A stretch of 40,671 nucleotides of DNA from Halieaceae bacterium (lineage in GTDB: Bacteria; Pseudomonadota; Gammaproteobacteria; Pseudomonadales; Halieaceae), in NCBI GenBank assembly GCA_024640505.1, contig JAHEEV010000026.1:1-40671 (forward strand), written 5' to 3'. A program made the translations under genes and the position numbers. The notes under the pieces were generated by a model. It had not been told where the DNA came from. It made no database searches and was given only the letters and a program-made list of their open reading frames with translations. Positions 7,972 to 17,132 of the stretch are shown here, one piece after another. Each line of letters starts with the position of its first letter. Position 1 is the stretch's first letter.

Positions 7972-8898
7972 GTGGCACTTGAAACCATCCCGCTGGACAA
8001 CGTAGGTGTGGAGGTTCGCGGATTCGATATCCGCGAGCCGGTGACAGGCGACCTGCGTGACGAACTCGTCAATCTCTGGAATGAGCATGCCATTCTCCTG
8101 TTCCGCGGCCAGGAGGTCACGCCGGAAAACCAGATCGCCTTCAGTCGTATCTTCGGCGAATTGGAGATGCACCCCCTCAAAGCGACGACCTCGCTCGACT
8201 ATCCCGAGCTGTTCATGTTGGTGAACGAACCCGAGAAAGAGAAGTACATGGCCGCCAGCTATAACGGCCAGACCCTGGTGAACCGGCTGGACTGGCATAT
8301 GGACCTGCACTATACGGGTAAGCCCAATCGCGGGGCGCTGCTGCGCTCCGTGGTCTGCGCGGAGCAGGATGGACTCACGGGCTTCGGTGACCTGGCGATG
8401 GCTTACGAGGCACTCGACGAGGAAACCCGGGCACTTCTGGAAAAACTGGAGGTGGTCTACAGCTTCTCCATGCAGCGGCGGCACATGCGCTACGTGGACC
8501 TGGACGGTTACGAACCCGGACCCTGCAGCCCGCGCAAGCCCGCAGATGTGGGCTTCCCGAATTTTCCGGATGTGGCCTACCCCGCGGTGGTGACCCACCC
8601 GGTAACCGGGCGCAAGGTGCTGGAAATCGTCGAACAGTTCCTGGACCGCATCGTGTCACCGCACAAGGCGGGGCTCTGTAACGATGAGTCGATCGAGTTG
8701 CTGGAACGCCTCGTGGCGCATACCCGGAAACCCGAGTTTCACTATTTTCACCTCTGGGAGCCGGGAGACATGGTGCTCTGGGACAACTGGCGCGCCATGC
8801 ACTGCGCCACCGGTGTTCCCCCGGGGACGCAGCGGGTGATTCACCGTACCACCATCGCGGGCGATGCCACCCTGGGGCGCGTGCTGGACGCCGGCTAG
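7972..8898 (+). CDS. TauD/TfdA-family Fe(II)/2-oxoglutarate dioxygenase
   Basis: This 308-residue dioxygenase decarboxylates 2-oxoglutarate to hydroxylate a substrate, often releasing a sulfonate, phenol or similar leaving group. The Fe ligands are readable: His109 and Asp111 in DWHMDLHY, and His277 in NWRAMHCATG. Arg292 in VIHRTTIAGD is the expected 2-oxoglutarate carboxylate ligand. All key residues are present. The start is GTG at 7972, preceded by GAGGAG. It lies directly downstream of the class II aldolase. The substrate is not predictable from the sequence; taurine is only one of many possibilities in this family. Its stop overlaps the end of the truncated SUMF1-like remnant on the other strand. 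Confidence 0.9.
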   Translation: MALETIPLDNVGVEVRGFDIREPVTGDLRDELVNLWNEHAILLFRGQEVTPENQIAFSRIFGELEMHPLKATTSLDYPELFMLVNEPEKEKYMAASYNGQTLVNRLDWHMDLHYTGKPNRGALLRSVVCAEQDGLTGFGDLAMAYEALDEETRALLEKLEVVYSFSMQRRHMRYVDLDGYEPGPCSPRKPADVGFPNFPDVAYPAVVTHPVTGRKVLEIVEQFLDRIVSPHKAGLCNDESIELLERLVAHTRKPEFHYFHLWEPGDMVLWDNWRAMHCATGVPPGTQRVIHRTTIAGDATLGRVLDAG

Positions 8899-9281
8899 CC
8901 GCCCTGTTGCGAGACGTCCATGACCACCCTGAACCTGACATCGCTGATCTGGTCCTTGCGCAGGGCAGAAGCGCGGGCCCCTGCACGAATCGACCAGGCA
9001 TCGGACCGGGCAGATCCGCCCCGCAGTTCACGGGACTCGTAATTGCCAAATAGCTTCGGCATGCCATTGGCCGGCGGAGCGGCGTTGGGATCGATACAAT
9101 CCTTGGTCCATTCCCACACATTGCCATGCATGTCGTACAGACCCCAGGGGTTCGCGGCAAACGATCCTGCGGGCGCGAGCTCCCCGTCGAATTGTGCATT
9201 GCAGGTCAGGCAGTTGGCCCGGTTTTTACCCACCTCATCGCCCCGGTGATAGAGTGTGCTGGTGCCGGCAAGGGCCGCGGC
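8895..9281 (-). pseudogene. 5'-truncated SUMF1/FGE-like sulfatase-modifying domain remnant
   Basis: The reading frame holds only the C-terminal half of a formylglycine-generating-enzyme-like (SUMF1) domain. Family marks are AGTSTLYHRGDEVGKNRANC, NPWGLYDMHGNVWEWTKDC, RELRGGSARSD and the closing VRFRVVMDV. The usual first half, including the RLPTEAEWEYAAR block, is missing. Homology stops near 9281, and the frame then runs into the 3' end of the thiolase gene. The copper-binding cysteine pair of true FGE is also absent from the CSRRVLRGGS-equivalent region (ESRELRGGS). No start codon or ribosome site fits the homologous part. It is most simply a decayed gene cut by a rearrangement. Expression as a small fragment cannot be excluded. 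Confidence 0.75.
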
Positions 9282-9312
9282 AGGGAAGGTACCTGATCGC
9301 TCCCCTCGGGGG

Positions 9313-10548
9313 TCAAATACGCTCGATGACAATCGCCGGCGCCATGCCACCCGCCGCGCACATGGTCACCAACCCGAGCTGCTGGTCCCGGCGCTCCAGT
9401 TCATCGAGCAACGTGCTGATGAGAATGGAGCCGGTGGCGCCGATCGGGTGGCCCAGAGCCATGGCCCCGCCGTTGACATTCACCTTGTCGCGGTCGAGAT
9501 CGAGGTCACGCATGAACTTCTCCGCCACCACCGCAAAGGCTTCGTTGATTTCCCACAGGTCGATATCCTGGACGGATAGACCGGCTTTCTCCAGGACCTT
9601 CCTGGCCGCCGGTACAGGGGCATTCAGCATCAGGGTGGGGCAGTCGCCCATATTGGCCATGGCCCGGATCCGCGCACGTGGTTTCATGCCGTTGGCCCTG
9701 GCATAGTCGGGGGAGGCCAGCAGCAGGGCTGCGGCGCCGTCCACAACACCGGAAGAATTGCCCGCGTGATGCATGTGGGTGATATCCAGGTCAGGATACT
9801 TGCGCTGGATCATGCCACGATAGGTGGTGCCTGCCTCGTCCAGCGGGTAATCCGCCAAAGCGGCGAAGGCGGGCTGCAGTTCTGCCAGTCCCGCCAGCGT
9901 CGTCTGGGGGCGGGGGAATTCCTCCTGCTCCAGTGCCAGCGACCCGTCCACCGAATAAACCGGTACCAGGCTCTTGTCGAAGTGGCCGTTTTCAATGGCC
10001 TTTGCCGCTCGCTGTTGCGTCACGTAGGCCAGGGCATCCAGGGCCTCGCGCTCGATACCTTCCAGGGTGGCGATCGCATCGGCACAGACGCCCTGGTGAG
10101 GCTGTGGATGCATGGCCCGCAGGGCCAGGTTGCCGTTGTCCATGAAAGGACTCATGGCGGCACCCTCCTCACCGTAGGTAGACATCATCTCGGCACCGCC
10201 GCCAATCACGAGGTCTTCGGAACCGGACAGGATGTTCATGGCCGCCAGGTTGACGGAGGTGATCCCCGAGCCGCAGAACCGGTCCAGCGTCATACCGCTG
10301 GAGCGGATGTCGTAGCCGGCCTCCAGGGCCGCCATGCGTGCCAGGTCGCCGCTCTGGCGGCCGCGCTGGGAGCTGGTCCCGAAGATAATGTCTCCCACCT
10401 CCGCGGTGTTCAGGTCGTTGCGCTCTGCCAGGGCCTTGAGCACCGTGGCCCCCAGATGCTGCGGGTGCTGCTCCGCCAGGGCCCCCTTGCCTTTCTTGCC
10501 GATACCCCGGGGGGTCCTGCAGGCGTCGATGATCCACGCTTCGTTCAC
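9313..10548 (-). CDS. Acetyl-CoA C-acyltransferase (thiolase)
   Basis: This thiolase of about 411 residues cleaves 3-ketoacyl-CoA with CoA in the last step of beta-oxidation. The nucleophilic cysteine lies in LDRFCGSGITS (Cys92 with this start). NEAFAVV, GHPIGATG and the C-terminal CAAGGMAPA with the second cysteine are all in place. The frame can begin at GTG 10557, but GTG at 10548 has TAGGAG 8 bases upstream and yields the typical thiolase start (M-N-E-A-W-I-I-D-A-C-R-T-P), so it is preferred. It follows the enoyl-CoA hydratase gene within about a dozen bases and is probably translated from the same message. Chain-length preference is unknown. Confidence 0.93.
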   Translation of the reverse strand: MNEAWIIDACRTPRGIGKKGKGALAEQHPQHLGATVLKALAERNDLNTAEVGDIIFGTSSQRGRQSGDLARMAALEAGYDIRSSGMTLDRFCGSGITSVNLAAMNILSGSEDLVIGGGAEMMSTYGEEGAAMSPFMDNGNLALRAMHPQPHQGVCADAIATLEGIEREALDALAYVTQQRAAKAIENGHFDKSLVPVYSVDGSLALEQEEFPRPQTTLAGLAELQPAFAALADYPLDEAGTTYRGMIQRKYPDLDITHMHHAGNSSGVVDGAAALLLASPDYARANGMKPRARIRAMANMGDCPTLMLNAPVPAARKVLEKAGLSVQDIDLWEINEAFAVVAEKFMRDLDLDRDKVNVNGGAMALGHPIGATGSILISTLLDELERRDQQLGLVTMCAAGGMAPAIVIERI

Positions 10549-10559
10549 GGTGGGCACTC

Positions 10560-11324
10560 CTATTTTCCTGTCCAGTTGGGGGCGCGCTTTTCGGCAAAGG
10601 CCGTAGCGCCTTCAATCGCGTCCTGGCTGACCAGTACGGGCAATACCAGTTCCTGCTGCTTCTGCCACATCTCGGCGTTGGACCAGTCAGCCGATTCCAT
10701 GACCACCTGCTTGCTGACCCTCACCGCCATGGGGCCGTTGGCGCAGATTTTCAGGGCCAGTTCCCGGGCCGCCTCCAGCGCGGTACCGGCGGGCACGAGC
10801 CGGTTGACCAGGCCGGTTTCGACAGCGCGCTGGGCGGTGATGAAATCGCCGGTCAGGGCCATCTCCATGGCCAGCCGGGGGGGTATCTGCCGTGGCAGGC
10901 GCATCAGGCCGCCGGCCGCTGCCGCCAGGCCACGCTTGACCTCGGGGATGCCGATCTTGACGTTATCCGCAGCCACGATGAGGTCGCAGGAGATCATCAA
11001 CTCGAGGCCGCCGGCCAGGGCGAATCCCTCGACCGCGGCAATGAGCGGCTTTTGCGGCAGCTTTTCGGTGACGCCGGCAAAGCCGCGCCCTTCGACCATG
11101 GGCATTTCCCCGGTGACAAATGCCTTCAGGTCCATGCCGGAACAGAAGGCCCCGTCAGCGCCGGTGAGGATGGCGACCCGAATAGCCTCATTGCTGTCCA
11201 GTTCATCCATCGCCGCGGCGATGCGCTCCGCGACGGCCTTGTTGACGGCATTTTTTGCCTCGGGGCGATTCAGGGTGACGGTCATGATCCCGTCTGATAC
11301 ATCGACCAGTACTTCATCAGCCAT
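10560..11324 (-). CDS. Enoyl-CoA hydratase (crotonase family)
   Basis: This 254-residue crotonase-fold protein hydrates trans-2-enoyl-CoA. Both catalytic glutamates of classical enoyl-CoA hydratase are present: Glu108 in AGGLELMISCD and Glu128 in GIPEVKRG. The oxyanion-hole segments (CSGMDLKAF and AVEGFALAGG) are normal. Of the three crotonases in this window, it alone keeps both acids and so is the best candidate for a true hydratase. The ATG start has AAGGAG 7 bases upstream. It lies between an APH-like kinase and a thiolase on the same strand, an evident beta-oxidation operon. Confidence 0.92.
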   Translation of the reverse strand: MADEVLVDVSDGIMTVTLNRPEAKNAVNKAVAERIAAAMDELDSNEAIRVAILTGADGAFCSGMDLKAFVTGEMPMVEGRGFAGVTEKLPQKPLIAAVEGFALAGGLELMISCDLIVAADNVKIGIPEVKRGLAAAAGGLMRLPRQIPPRLAMEMALTGDFITAQRAVETGLVNRLVPAGTALEAARELALKICANGPMAVRVSKQVVMESADWSNAEMWQKQQELVLPVLVSQDAIEGATAFAEKRAPNWTGK

Positions 11325-11381
11325 TGTCTTGCTCCTTGTATGGGGTTTGCGAACCTGTCCGGCAGGTGAGCCGGTGTGTAT

Positions 11382-12401
11382 TCATTCGATCAGTGCTACC
11401 GCCATCTCTGCGAGCGGCACAACCGCATCGCCACGGGATTGGGCTTCGGCGCTGGATGCCGTGCCGATCTCCGCGCGCTTGACGATACCCTGCAGGATGG
11501 CTGCCAGGCGAAACAGGGAAAAGACCAGGTAGAAGTTCCAGTTGTCGATGCCATCCCGGCCCGTACGCTCACAGTAGCGGGCGATGTACTCCTCATCACC
11601 GGGAATGCCCAGGGCAGCGCGGTCGACGCCGCCGAGCCCCTTGATGGCGCCGTCCCGGGGCAGCATCCATGCCATGCACTGGTTGGCAAGGTCTGCCAGC
11701 GGGTGACCCAATGTAGAGAGTTCCCAGTCCAGCAGGGCAATCACCCGCGGCTCGGTAGGATGGAACATCATATTGTCCAGCCGGTAGTCACCGTGGACCA
11801 GGCTTACGGCCCCGTCGTTGGCCGGCATGTTGTCCGCCAGCCAGGTCATGAGTGTCTCCATGGCCTCGATGTGCTGGGTCTCGGAGGCGCGATACTGCTT
11901 GCTCCAGCGAGCCGTTTGCCGTTCGAAATAGTTGCCCGGGCGACCGAAATCGCTAAGACCCACAGCATCCACGTCGACGTTGTGCAGCGCGGCCATGGTC
12001 TGGTTCATGGCATCGTAGATGGCGCCCCGCTCGGTGTTGTCCGCCGCCTCGGGCAGGAGCGGGTCCCACAGGATCCGGCCCTCCTTGTACTCCATCACAT
12101 AGAACATGGAGCCGATGACATCATCGTCCTCGCAGAGTAGGTAGGTTTTCGGCACCGGGACGTCCGTATCCCACAGCGCAGTGATCACACGGAATTCCCG
12201 GTCCACCGCGTGGGCTGATTTGAGCAACTCCCCCGGCGGCTTGCGGCGCAGCACATAGGACGTATCGCCGGCGGTGAGCTTGAAGGTCGGATTGGACTGG
12301 CCGCCGGCAAACTTTTCCGCGGTGAGTGGGCCTTGAAAGCCGGGAATGTTGGCAGTCAGGTAGGCTTCCAGCCGGGTCGTATCGAGTTGCTGTGTACTCA
12401 T
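11382..12401 (-). CDS. APH-type phosphotransferase family protein (ACAD10/11 N-domain-like)
   Basis: This 339-residue protein kinase-like fold protein belongs to the branch fused to acyl-CoA dehydrogenases in animal ACAD10/ACAD11. There it is thought to phosphorylate hydroxyacyl-CoA derivatives so that they can enter beta-oxidation. The catalytic loop HGDYRLDN is at 203-210 (Asp205, Asn210) and the metal-binding DWE at 225-227. The N-terminal nucleotide lobe has AGGQSNPTFKL and VLRRKPPG. It heads a minus-strand run with enoyl-CoA hydratase (57-base gap) and thiolase, which supports a role in acyl-CoA breakdown rather than antibiotic resistance. The ribosome site is weak. Confidence 0.9.
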   Translation of the reverse strand: MSTQQLDTTRLEAYLTANIPGFQGPLTAEKFAGGQSNPTFKLTAGDTSYVLRRKPPGELLKSAHAVDREFRVITALWDTDVPVPKTYLLCEDDDVIGSMFYVMEYKEGRILWDPLLPEAADNTERGAIYDAMNQTMAALHNVDVDAVGLSDFGRPGNYFERQTARWSKQYRASETQHIEAMETLMTWLADNMPANDGAVSLVHGDYRLDNMMFHPTEPRVIALLDWELSTLGHPLADLANQCMAWMLPRDGAIKGLGGVDRAALGIPGDEEYIARYCERTGRDGIDNWNFYLVFSLFRLAAILQGIVKRAEIGTASSAEAQSRGDAVVPLAEMAVALIE

Positions 12402-12538
12402 AGTGTCTGGTCTTGGCTTATTGGTAGTCCGAACAAAGAGTACCCGGACCGCTTGAGAGTCTGTGTGTTGCGCAGGAGCTTAACAATGACCGCTGCCGAC
12501 AAAAAAATGTACCGCAATTAACACCCTGATGGAAAGGA

Positions 12539-12567
12539 TTGTTCATGCCGGGATGGGACGCTATGCT
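12539..12567 (+). promoter_or_regulatory. Candidate sigma-70 promoter of the SprT-like gene
   Basis: TTGTTC (12539-12544) and TATGCT (12562-12567) are 17 bases apart, 57 bases upstream of the TTG start at 12624. The spacing is ideal and both hexamers match four or more consensus positions. It lies in the divergent gap between the APH-like gene and sprT. Confidence 0.4.
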
Positions 12568-12623
12568 GGAGCGCGCTCCGGCGCAACAATATAGGGGCAT
12601 CGTCGCAACAGGGGTACAGCCGC

Positions 12624-13139
12624 TTGATACAACCCATCGGGGCGGATCGCCAGCAGGTTATTCGCGAAGCAACCTCCCGGTATATCGGCCGGGCGGAGCA
12701 GGTGTTCGCCCGCTCCTTTGATGCGGTGCCGGTGCTGTTCGACCTCAGCGGCACCGCAGCGGGCATGTTCAAGGCCGATGGACGGCGACGCTGGATTCGC
12801 TACAACCCCTGGATCTTCGCCAAATACTTCGATGAGAATCTCCGCGATACGGTACCTCACGAGGTCGCCCACTACATTGTTCATGAGGTCTACGGGCTGC
12901 GGAAGGTCAAGCCGCACGGTCAGGAGTGGCAGGCATTGATGGTACTGTTCGACGCCAGTCCCGAGGTGACATTCAGGCTCGACCTGGAGGGGATCCCGCG
13001 GCGCCGACAGCGTACGCATCCTTACCGCTGCGCCTGTCGCGAGCACGCGGTATCCTCCACTCGCCACAATCGCGTAGTGCGCGGAACCGGCCGGTATCAC
13101 TGTCGCTATTGTGACGGCGAACTGGTTTACGCGGGCTGA
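12624..13139 (+). CDS. SprT family zinc metalloprotease-like protein
   Basis: This 171-residue protein has the SprT/Spartan-like core. Zinc-binding HEVAH is at 79-83 inside TVPHEVAHYIVHEVYG, with a following histidine in KPHGQEW. A C-terminal zinc ribbon is made by CAC (136-138) and CRYC (160-163). In eukaryotes the related Spartan protease cleaves DNA-protein crosslinks; the bacterial members are little studied. The start is read as TTG at 12624 with only a GGGG stretch upstream, so the N-terminus may be off by a few residues. Its stop is directly followed by the stop of the DUF748 gene on the other strand. Confidence 0.88.
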   Translation: MIQPIGADRQQVIREATSRYIGRAEQVFARSFDAVPVLFDLSGTAAGMFKADGRRRWIRYNPWIFAKYFDENLRDTVPHEVAHYIVHEVYGLRKVKPHGQEWQALMVLFDASPEVTFRLDLEGIPRRRQRTHPYRCACREHAVSSTRHNRVVRGTGRYHCRYCDGELVYAG

Positions 13140-15965
13140 TCAGGCGTCCACATCCAGCTCTACACCGCTGAACGTGTGGGCCTTGTCCTCCAGGTTCACG
13201 GCGTCGATCACGGCCCGGTCTGAGGCCATGCCGGCCTCGTTGACCAGGTAGCTCTTGACCGCAATTGCCCGGCTCTCGATCAGCTGCGTCAGCGCACTTG
13301 CGGGCACTTCAATGGTGGCCCTCACCTGTTCATACTGTTCCCGCACCGTCGGTTCTGCACCCTCCGGGTTCTTCTTGCCTGCTGCTCCCAGCGCGGCATA
13401 GCGTTCCTGGATGGCCTCTTCCCAGTCAGGGCCCCTGGTTTCCAGCTGCTTCGGATCCAGGCCGTCTGCCAGCAACTGCTCTTCAAGGAGTGTCCCCTGC
13501 AGGCGCTCGCGGTCGGCGGTCGGGTGCAGGCGGCCGGAGACGACCAGTGTCAGGTTGGGGCGCTGCGCCAGGGCGCTGCCCAACTGATCCAGCCTGGCTC
13601 GCTCCGCCTCCATTAATTCTGCCGATCCGCTGGCAAAATTAATGCGCTGTAAATCTTCATCATCGCTGCCCACCAGGTTGGCCAGCAGGGCAAATGGCGC
13701 AGTCACTGCCTTGGTGATGAGATTCATGAACGCGCCCGCGATCACGCTGCCGAGGCTGAATTCGGGATTATCGATATCGCCGCTGACCGGTACGGTGAGA
13801 TCGATCACGCCGTTCATGTCGGTGAGCAGCGCCAGGGCCAGGTCCAGGGGCAGATCGAGTGCCCGGTCACTGTCGACTTTCTCTCCCAGTCTGAGCTGGG
13901 CAATCAGGACCTTGTTGTTGCCGTCGAGTTTCCCGGACTGCAGTGCATACTGCAGGTCGAGGCTGAGCAGGCCGCGCTCTATGGTGCGACCTGCGTAGGT
14001 GCCGGAATAGGGTGTGAGCAGCGCCATATCCACGCCATCAAAGGTAAGGCTGAGGTCCAGGTCCGGGGGGGCGTTGAAGGGGGCGGCGGTGCCGTTCAGA
14101 TTTACCGGGGCATAGCCATCCACCGACCCTTTCATGGTCACTTTGGCTATGGCACCGGGTGCTGTCGACAGGCCCAGCACCTCGCCATCGAGGTCACCTA
14201 CGACGGTGCGAAACCGGATCGGTAGAGACTCGTCCATGAAATCGACCGCGCTGCCGGCCACCTGAATAACGGGCAGGCTGATCGTCCAGGGCTGGTCCCG
14301 GGAGAGGTCTTCCGCGAGTTGCTCCGCCTGTTCCCCGACCTCCTCCTGCCACAGCTTCTGGGTATTGATCGAGCCGTCTTCCCGGATATGCAGCCGGCCG
14401 GAATAGCCGATGATGGATAATTTCCCCAGGGCGACGCTGCGCTGGTCGAGATCTACCTGGAGATCCTGCCATTGCACCGTCTCCCAGCTGGTCAGAGAGT
14501 CCTCTTCCCCCTCGACTTTGCCGGAGAAGCCGGTGATGGCTCCAGTGCCGCCGATGCGGGCGGGCACGAACCCGGACAGCGCTGTTTTACCCGCCAGTTC
14601 CACCTCGCCCCCGGTCAGCTCGGCCTTGAGCTCCTTCGGTAAATTGGGGTTGAACCAGGTCAGGGGCAGGCCCTTTAGCTGGTACTCGATGCGCCCGTCA
14701 CCACTGGCGAGCGCAAGGGTGCCGCTGGCGCCGGCCTCGGCCTGCTCATTGATGCGGAGGTTCACGGTGACCCCGGTATCGCCGTCGAAGGGCCAGCGCA
14801 GGCCTTGCACCTGTGCTTCCAGTGGCGTGACCTGAAGGTGCGGCGGGTCGGTGAACTCCGACCGCCAGTCCACACTGGCCAGGAGTCCGATGGAGGCAAT
14901 CTCTGCCGTCCAGGGGTCACCCGCCTCCGCGTCTTCCTGATCGGCGGCAGCCGGCTCTCCCATGTCCACCGCGAACATCTCGGCCAGGCTGACCCGGCTG
15001 CCCTCGCTCCAGCCGCTGATGGCGAGCCCATCGATGTCGACAGCCTCGATCTTCGCATGCTGTGCGGGGCCATCGATGGTGATGCCGGTCACGGCAAGCG
15101 CGCCGAGTTCGACGGCGGTTTCCGGCAGTTCACCGGATGCCTTCGGATCGATGCGGGTGTCATAGATGCGCAGAGCGCCCTCGCTGACCTGATAGGCCAG
15201 GCTCTCTTTCCAGTCGATGCTGTAGCGGCCTTCCACGTCCAGTAGTGCCTGCTTGATATCGAAGTTGACCCAGGGCTCTGCGAATCGCCACACCGGGCGC
15301 AGGCTGATTCCGGAGAGACTCAACTGTCCGCGACTGTAGGCACCGGGGATGGACAGGTCTCCCGACCACAGCAGCGAGCCGCCTTCGCCGGCAGTAGCCT
15401 CGAGTTTATAGGGTTTGCCTTCCTCGATGACCGTGGAGAGGTCAGTGACCCGCAGGGCCAGGTTTTCATAGTGGGTCGTGAAGGACTCCTCCCGGTTCTC
15501 CTGGGTGTAGCGCAGATCCTGCGCGTGAAAATTGAAGTCGTGAATGGTGATACCGGGTATCTCGCCTGCCTCTTCGGTACTTTCCTCTGCAGAGGCCTCC
15601 GGCAGGAGATCCGAGAAATTGAACTGGTCTGCGGCGAGCTGCCGGACATGGACATAGAGCCCTTCAATGCTGACTGCGTCGAAAACCCACCCGGGCTGCC
15701 ACAGGCCTGCCAGTGAGAGGTTGACCTCGGCCCGGTGGAGTCCGGCGAATCGCTCACCGTCCGGCTCCGGCAGCGCCGCCTGGCGTACCTCCAGGGCGAG
15801 GGTAAAGGGATTGAAGATCACCAGTTCGGTTTGGAGCTCGCGGTTGTAGTTCTGCTTCACGTACCAGGGTGGAATAAAGTTCAGCGCCGGCATAACGACC
15901 AGCATCGCCAGCGCCAGGTACGCGATATAGATAATCCCTACAACTTTCACTGTTTTCCGTATCAC
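13140..15965 (-). CDS. DUF748 (AsmA-like) inner-membrane/periplasmic protein
   Basis: This protein of about 941 residues has one N-terminal membrane segment (VVGIIYIAYLALAMLVVMPA) followed by a long, beta-rich periplasmic body with repeated AsmA-like segments. Examples are FNPFTLALEVRQAALPEPDG and LDLPLDLALALLTDMNGVID. The region near residue 790 (INFASGSAELMEAERARL, RPNLTLVVSG) resembles an OmpA-like fold found at the end of DUF748 proteins. AsmA-like proteins are thought to shuttle phospholipids between membranes; that role is family knowledge, not shown here. The frame opens further upstream at 16094, but GTG at 15965 has AAGGAG 5 bases upstream and immediately precedes the membrane segment, so it is chosen. 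Confidence 0.88.
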   Translation of the reverse strand: MIRKTVKVVGIIYIAYLALAMLVVMPALNFIPPWYVKQNYNRELQTELVIFNPFTLALEVRQAALPEPDGERFAGLHRAEVNLSLAGLWQPGWVFDAVSIEGLYVHVRQLAADQFNFSDLLPEASAEESTEEAGEIPGITIHDFNFHAQDLRYTQENREESFTTHYENLALRVTDLSTVIEEGKPYKLEATAGEGGSLLWSGDLSIPGAYSRGQLSLSGISLRPVWRFAEPWVNFDIKQALLDVEGRYSIDWKESLAYQVSEGALRIYDTRIDPKASGELPETAVELGALAVTGITIDGPAQHAKIEAVDIDGLAISGWSEGSRVSLAEMFAVDMGEPAAADQEDAEAGDPWTAEIASIGLLASVDWRSEFTDPPHLQVTPLEAQVQGLRWPFDGDTGVTVNLRINEQAEAGASGTLALASGDGRIEYQLKGLPLTWFNPNLPKELKAELTGGEVELAGKTALSGFVPARIGGTGAITGFSGKVEGEEDSLTSWETVQWQDLQVDLDQRSVALGKLSIIGYSGRLHIREDGSINTQKLWQEEVGEQAEQLAEDLSRDQPWTISLPVIQVAGSAVDFMDESLPIRFRTVVGDLDGEVLGLSTAPGAIAKVTMKGSVDGYAPVNLNGTAAPFNAPPDLDLSLTFDGVDMALLTPYSGTYAGRTIERGLLSLDLQYALQSGKLDGNNKVLIAQLRLGEKVDSDRALDLPLDLALALLTDMNGVIDLTVPVSGDIDNPEFSLGSVIAGAFMNLITKAVTAPFALLANLVGSDDEDLQRINFASGSAELMEAERARLDQLGSALAQRPNLTLVVSGRLHPTADRERLQGTLLEEQLLADGLDPKQLETRGPDWEEAIQERYAALGAAGKKNPEGAEPTVREQYEQVRATIEVPASALTQLIESRAIAVKSYLVNEAGMASDRAVIDAVNLEDKAHTFSGVELDVDA

Positions 15966-16123
15966 CGGGGCTCCTTGCCTGCCTGTGCGTCCAACAACTA
16001 TAGCTAAATATTTACCGGGGGAGGAAACACCATACAGAAAGTGACATATTTTTGGGCGATGACAGGGCAGCCCCTCTGTATTTTCTCTCTCCACCTGCTT
16101 GCGTCAGCGTCTGTAACCACGGG

Positions 16124-17125
16124 CTACAGCCCCTTGCGATAGGTGTAGGGGGTGACCCCGGTCCAGCCCTTGAACGCGCGGATAAACGCACTCGACTCGG
16201 AAAAGCCCGCGCGGTGGGCTATCTCCTCGATGCTGAGTCCCTGCTTGCCAAGGAAGTGCAGTGCGGTATCGCGCCGCACCTGGTTCTTGATCTCCTTGAA
16301 GGTGGTGCCTTCCGCCGACAGTCGGCGCCGCAGCGTCTGGGGGTGGACCTCAAGCCGTTCGGCGATCCCCGCGAGTTCCGGCAGGTCCCCGAGGTTACGA
16401 CGGACGATGTCCCGCACCCGAGCGGTCCAGCTGTTGCTGGCGTAGTCCGAGGTCAACATGATCAGCACGGGGTGGCGCAGGAAATGGCGCAGGGAGGCCT
16501 CGTTCTGGGTGACGCGCTTCTCCAGCAGGGTGGGAGACAACAGCAGCTGGGAGACAGGCTGCTCGAATATTACCGGATTGGCCAGGAACATGTGTCGGTA
16601 GTCATTGGGCTGCGCGGCAGGAGGATAATCCAGTTCCACCTGTTGAATGGGCAGGTTTTCCTGCACCAGCCAGCTGGCAAACCGGTGGATGTTGAACAGG
16701 ACCATTTCGACCAGATAGTGGTCCGGGTTGAGTTCTCTATCGACCTGCTCCAGGCGAATCCGGACGCTATCCCGGTCCTCTTCCATGCAGGGGTGCACGC
16801 CAAACTCGAAAAGTTGGTAAAAACGGCAATAGCGCGCCAGAGCCTGGCCCAGGGTGTCCGAGCCGATCACCGCATGACACATCATGGACCAGCAGCCGAT
16901 CGGCATCCGCCGGGACGCATAGCCCAGGATTTCATCCTCCATGGCCAGCATGGTATTGACCTGCAGGTCAGCGAAGCGCTCTATGGAGATACGGGCATTC
17001 TCCTCCAGCAGCAGACGGGGAGAGATACGGTTTCGTCGCAGCAGCTCGATGGGGTCCAGCCCGCGCGAGACGGCGTGCTTCAGTACCGCGCGGGCGAAAT
17101 AGACGGAGACGGACAGGTCGCGCAC
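16124..17125 (-). CDS. AraC-family transcriptional regulator
   Basis: This regulator of about 333 residues is of the OruR/ArgR-like AraC branch. The N-terminal ligand-binding part begins VRDLSVSVYFARAVLKHAVS and contains GLDPIELLRRNRIS. The C-terminal AraC DNA-binding domain shows both helix-turn-helix units (IAERLEVHPQTLRRRLSAEG and IEEIAHRAGFSESSAFIRAF) and ends GVTPYTYRKGL. The open frame extends further upstream, but that part is only the shadow of the GGDEF gene. GTG at 17125 lies 8 bases after that gene's stop and gives the family's usual N-terminus. The two genes are probably translationally coupled. Target genes are unknown. Confidence 0.87.
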   Translation of the reverse strand: MRDLSVSVYFARAVLKHAVSRGLDPIELLRRNRISPRLLLEENARISIERFADLQVNTMLAMEDEILGYASRRMPIGCWSMMCHAVIGSDTLGQALARYCRFYQLFEFGVHPCMEEDRDSVRIRLEQVDRELNPDHYLVEMVLFNIHRFASWLVQENLPIQQVELDYPPAAQPNDYRHMFLANPVIFEQPVSQLLLSPTLLEKRVTQNEASLRHFLRHPVLIMLTSDYASNSWTARVRDIVRRNLGDLPELAGIAERLEVHPQTLRRRLSAEGTTFKEIKNQVRRDTALHFLGKQGLSIEEIAHRAGFSESSAFIRAFKGWTGVTPYTYRKGL

Positions 17126-17132
17126 AGCTCTA

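Noticed and set aside
9766-11532. Plus-strand open frame of 588 codons across the thiolase and hydratase genes
   Set aside because: It runs antisense to two clear enzymes with intact motifs and shows no recognisable domain.
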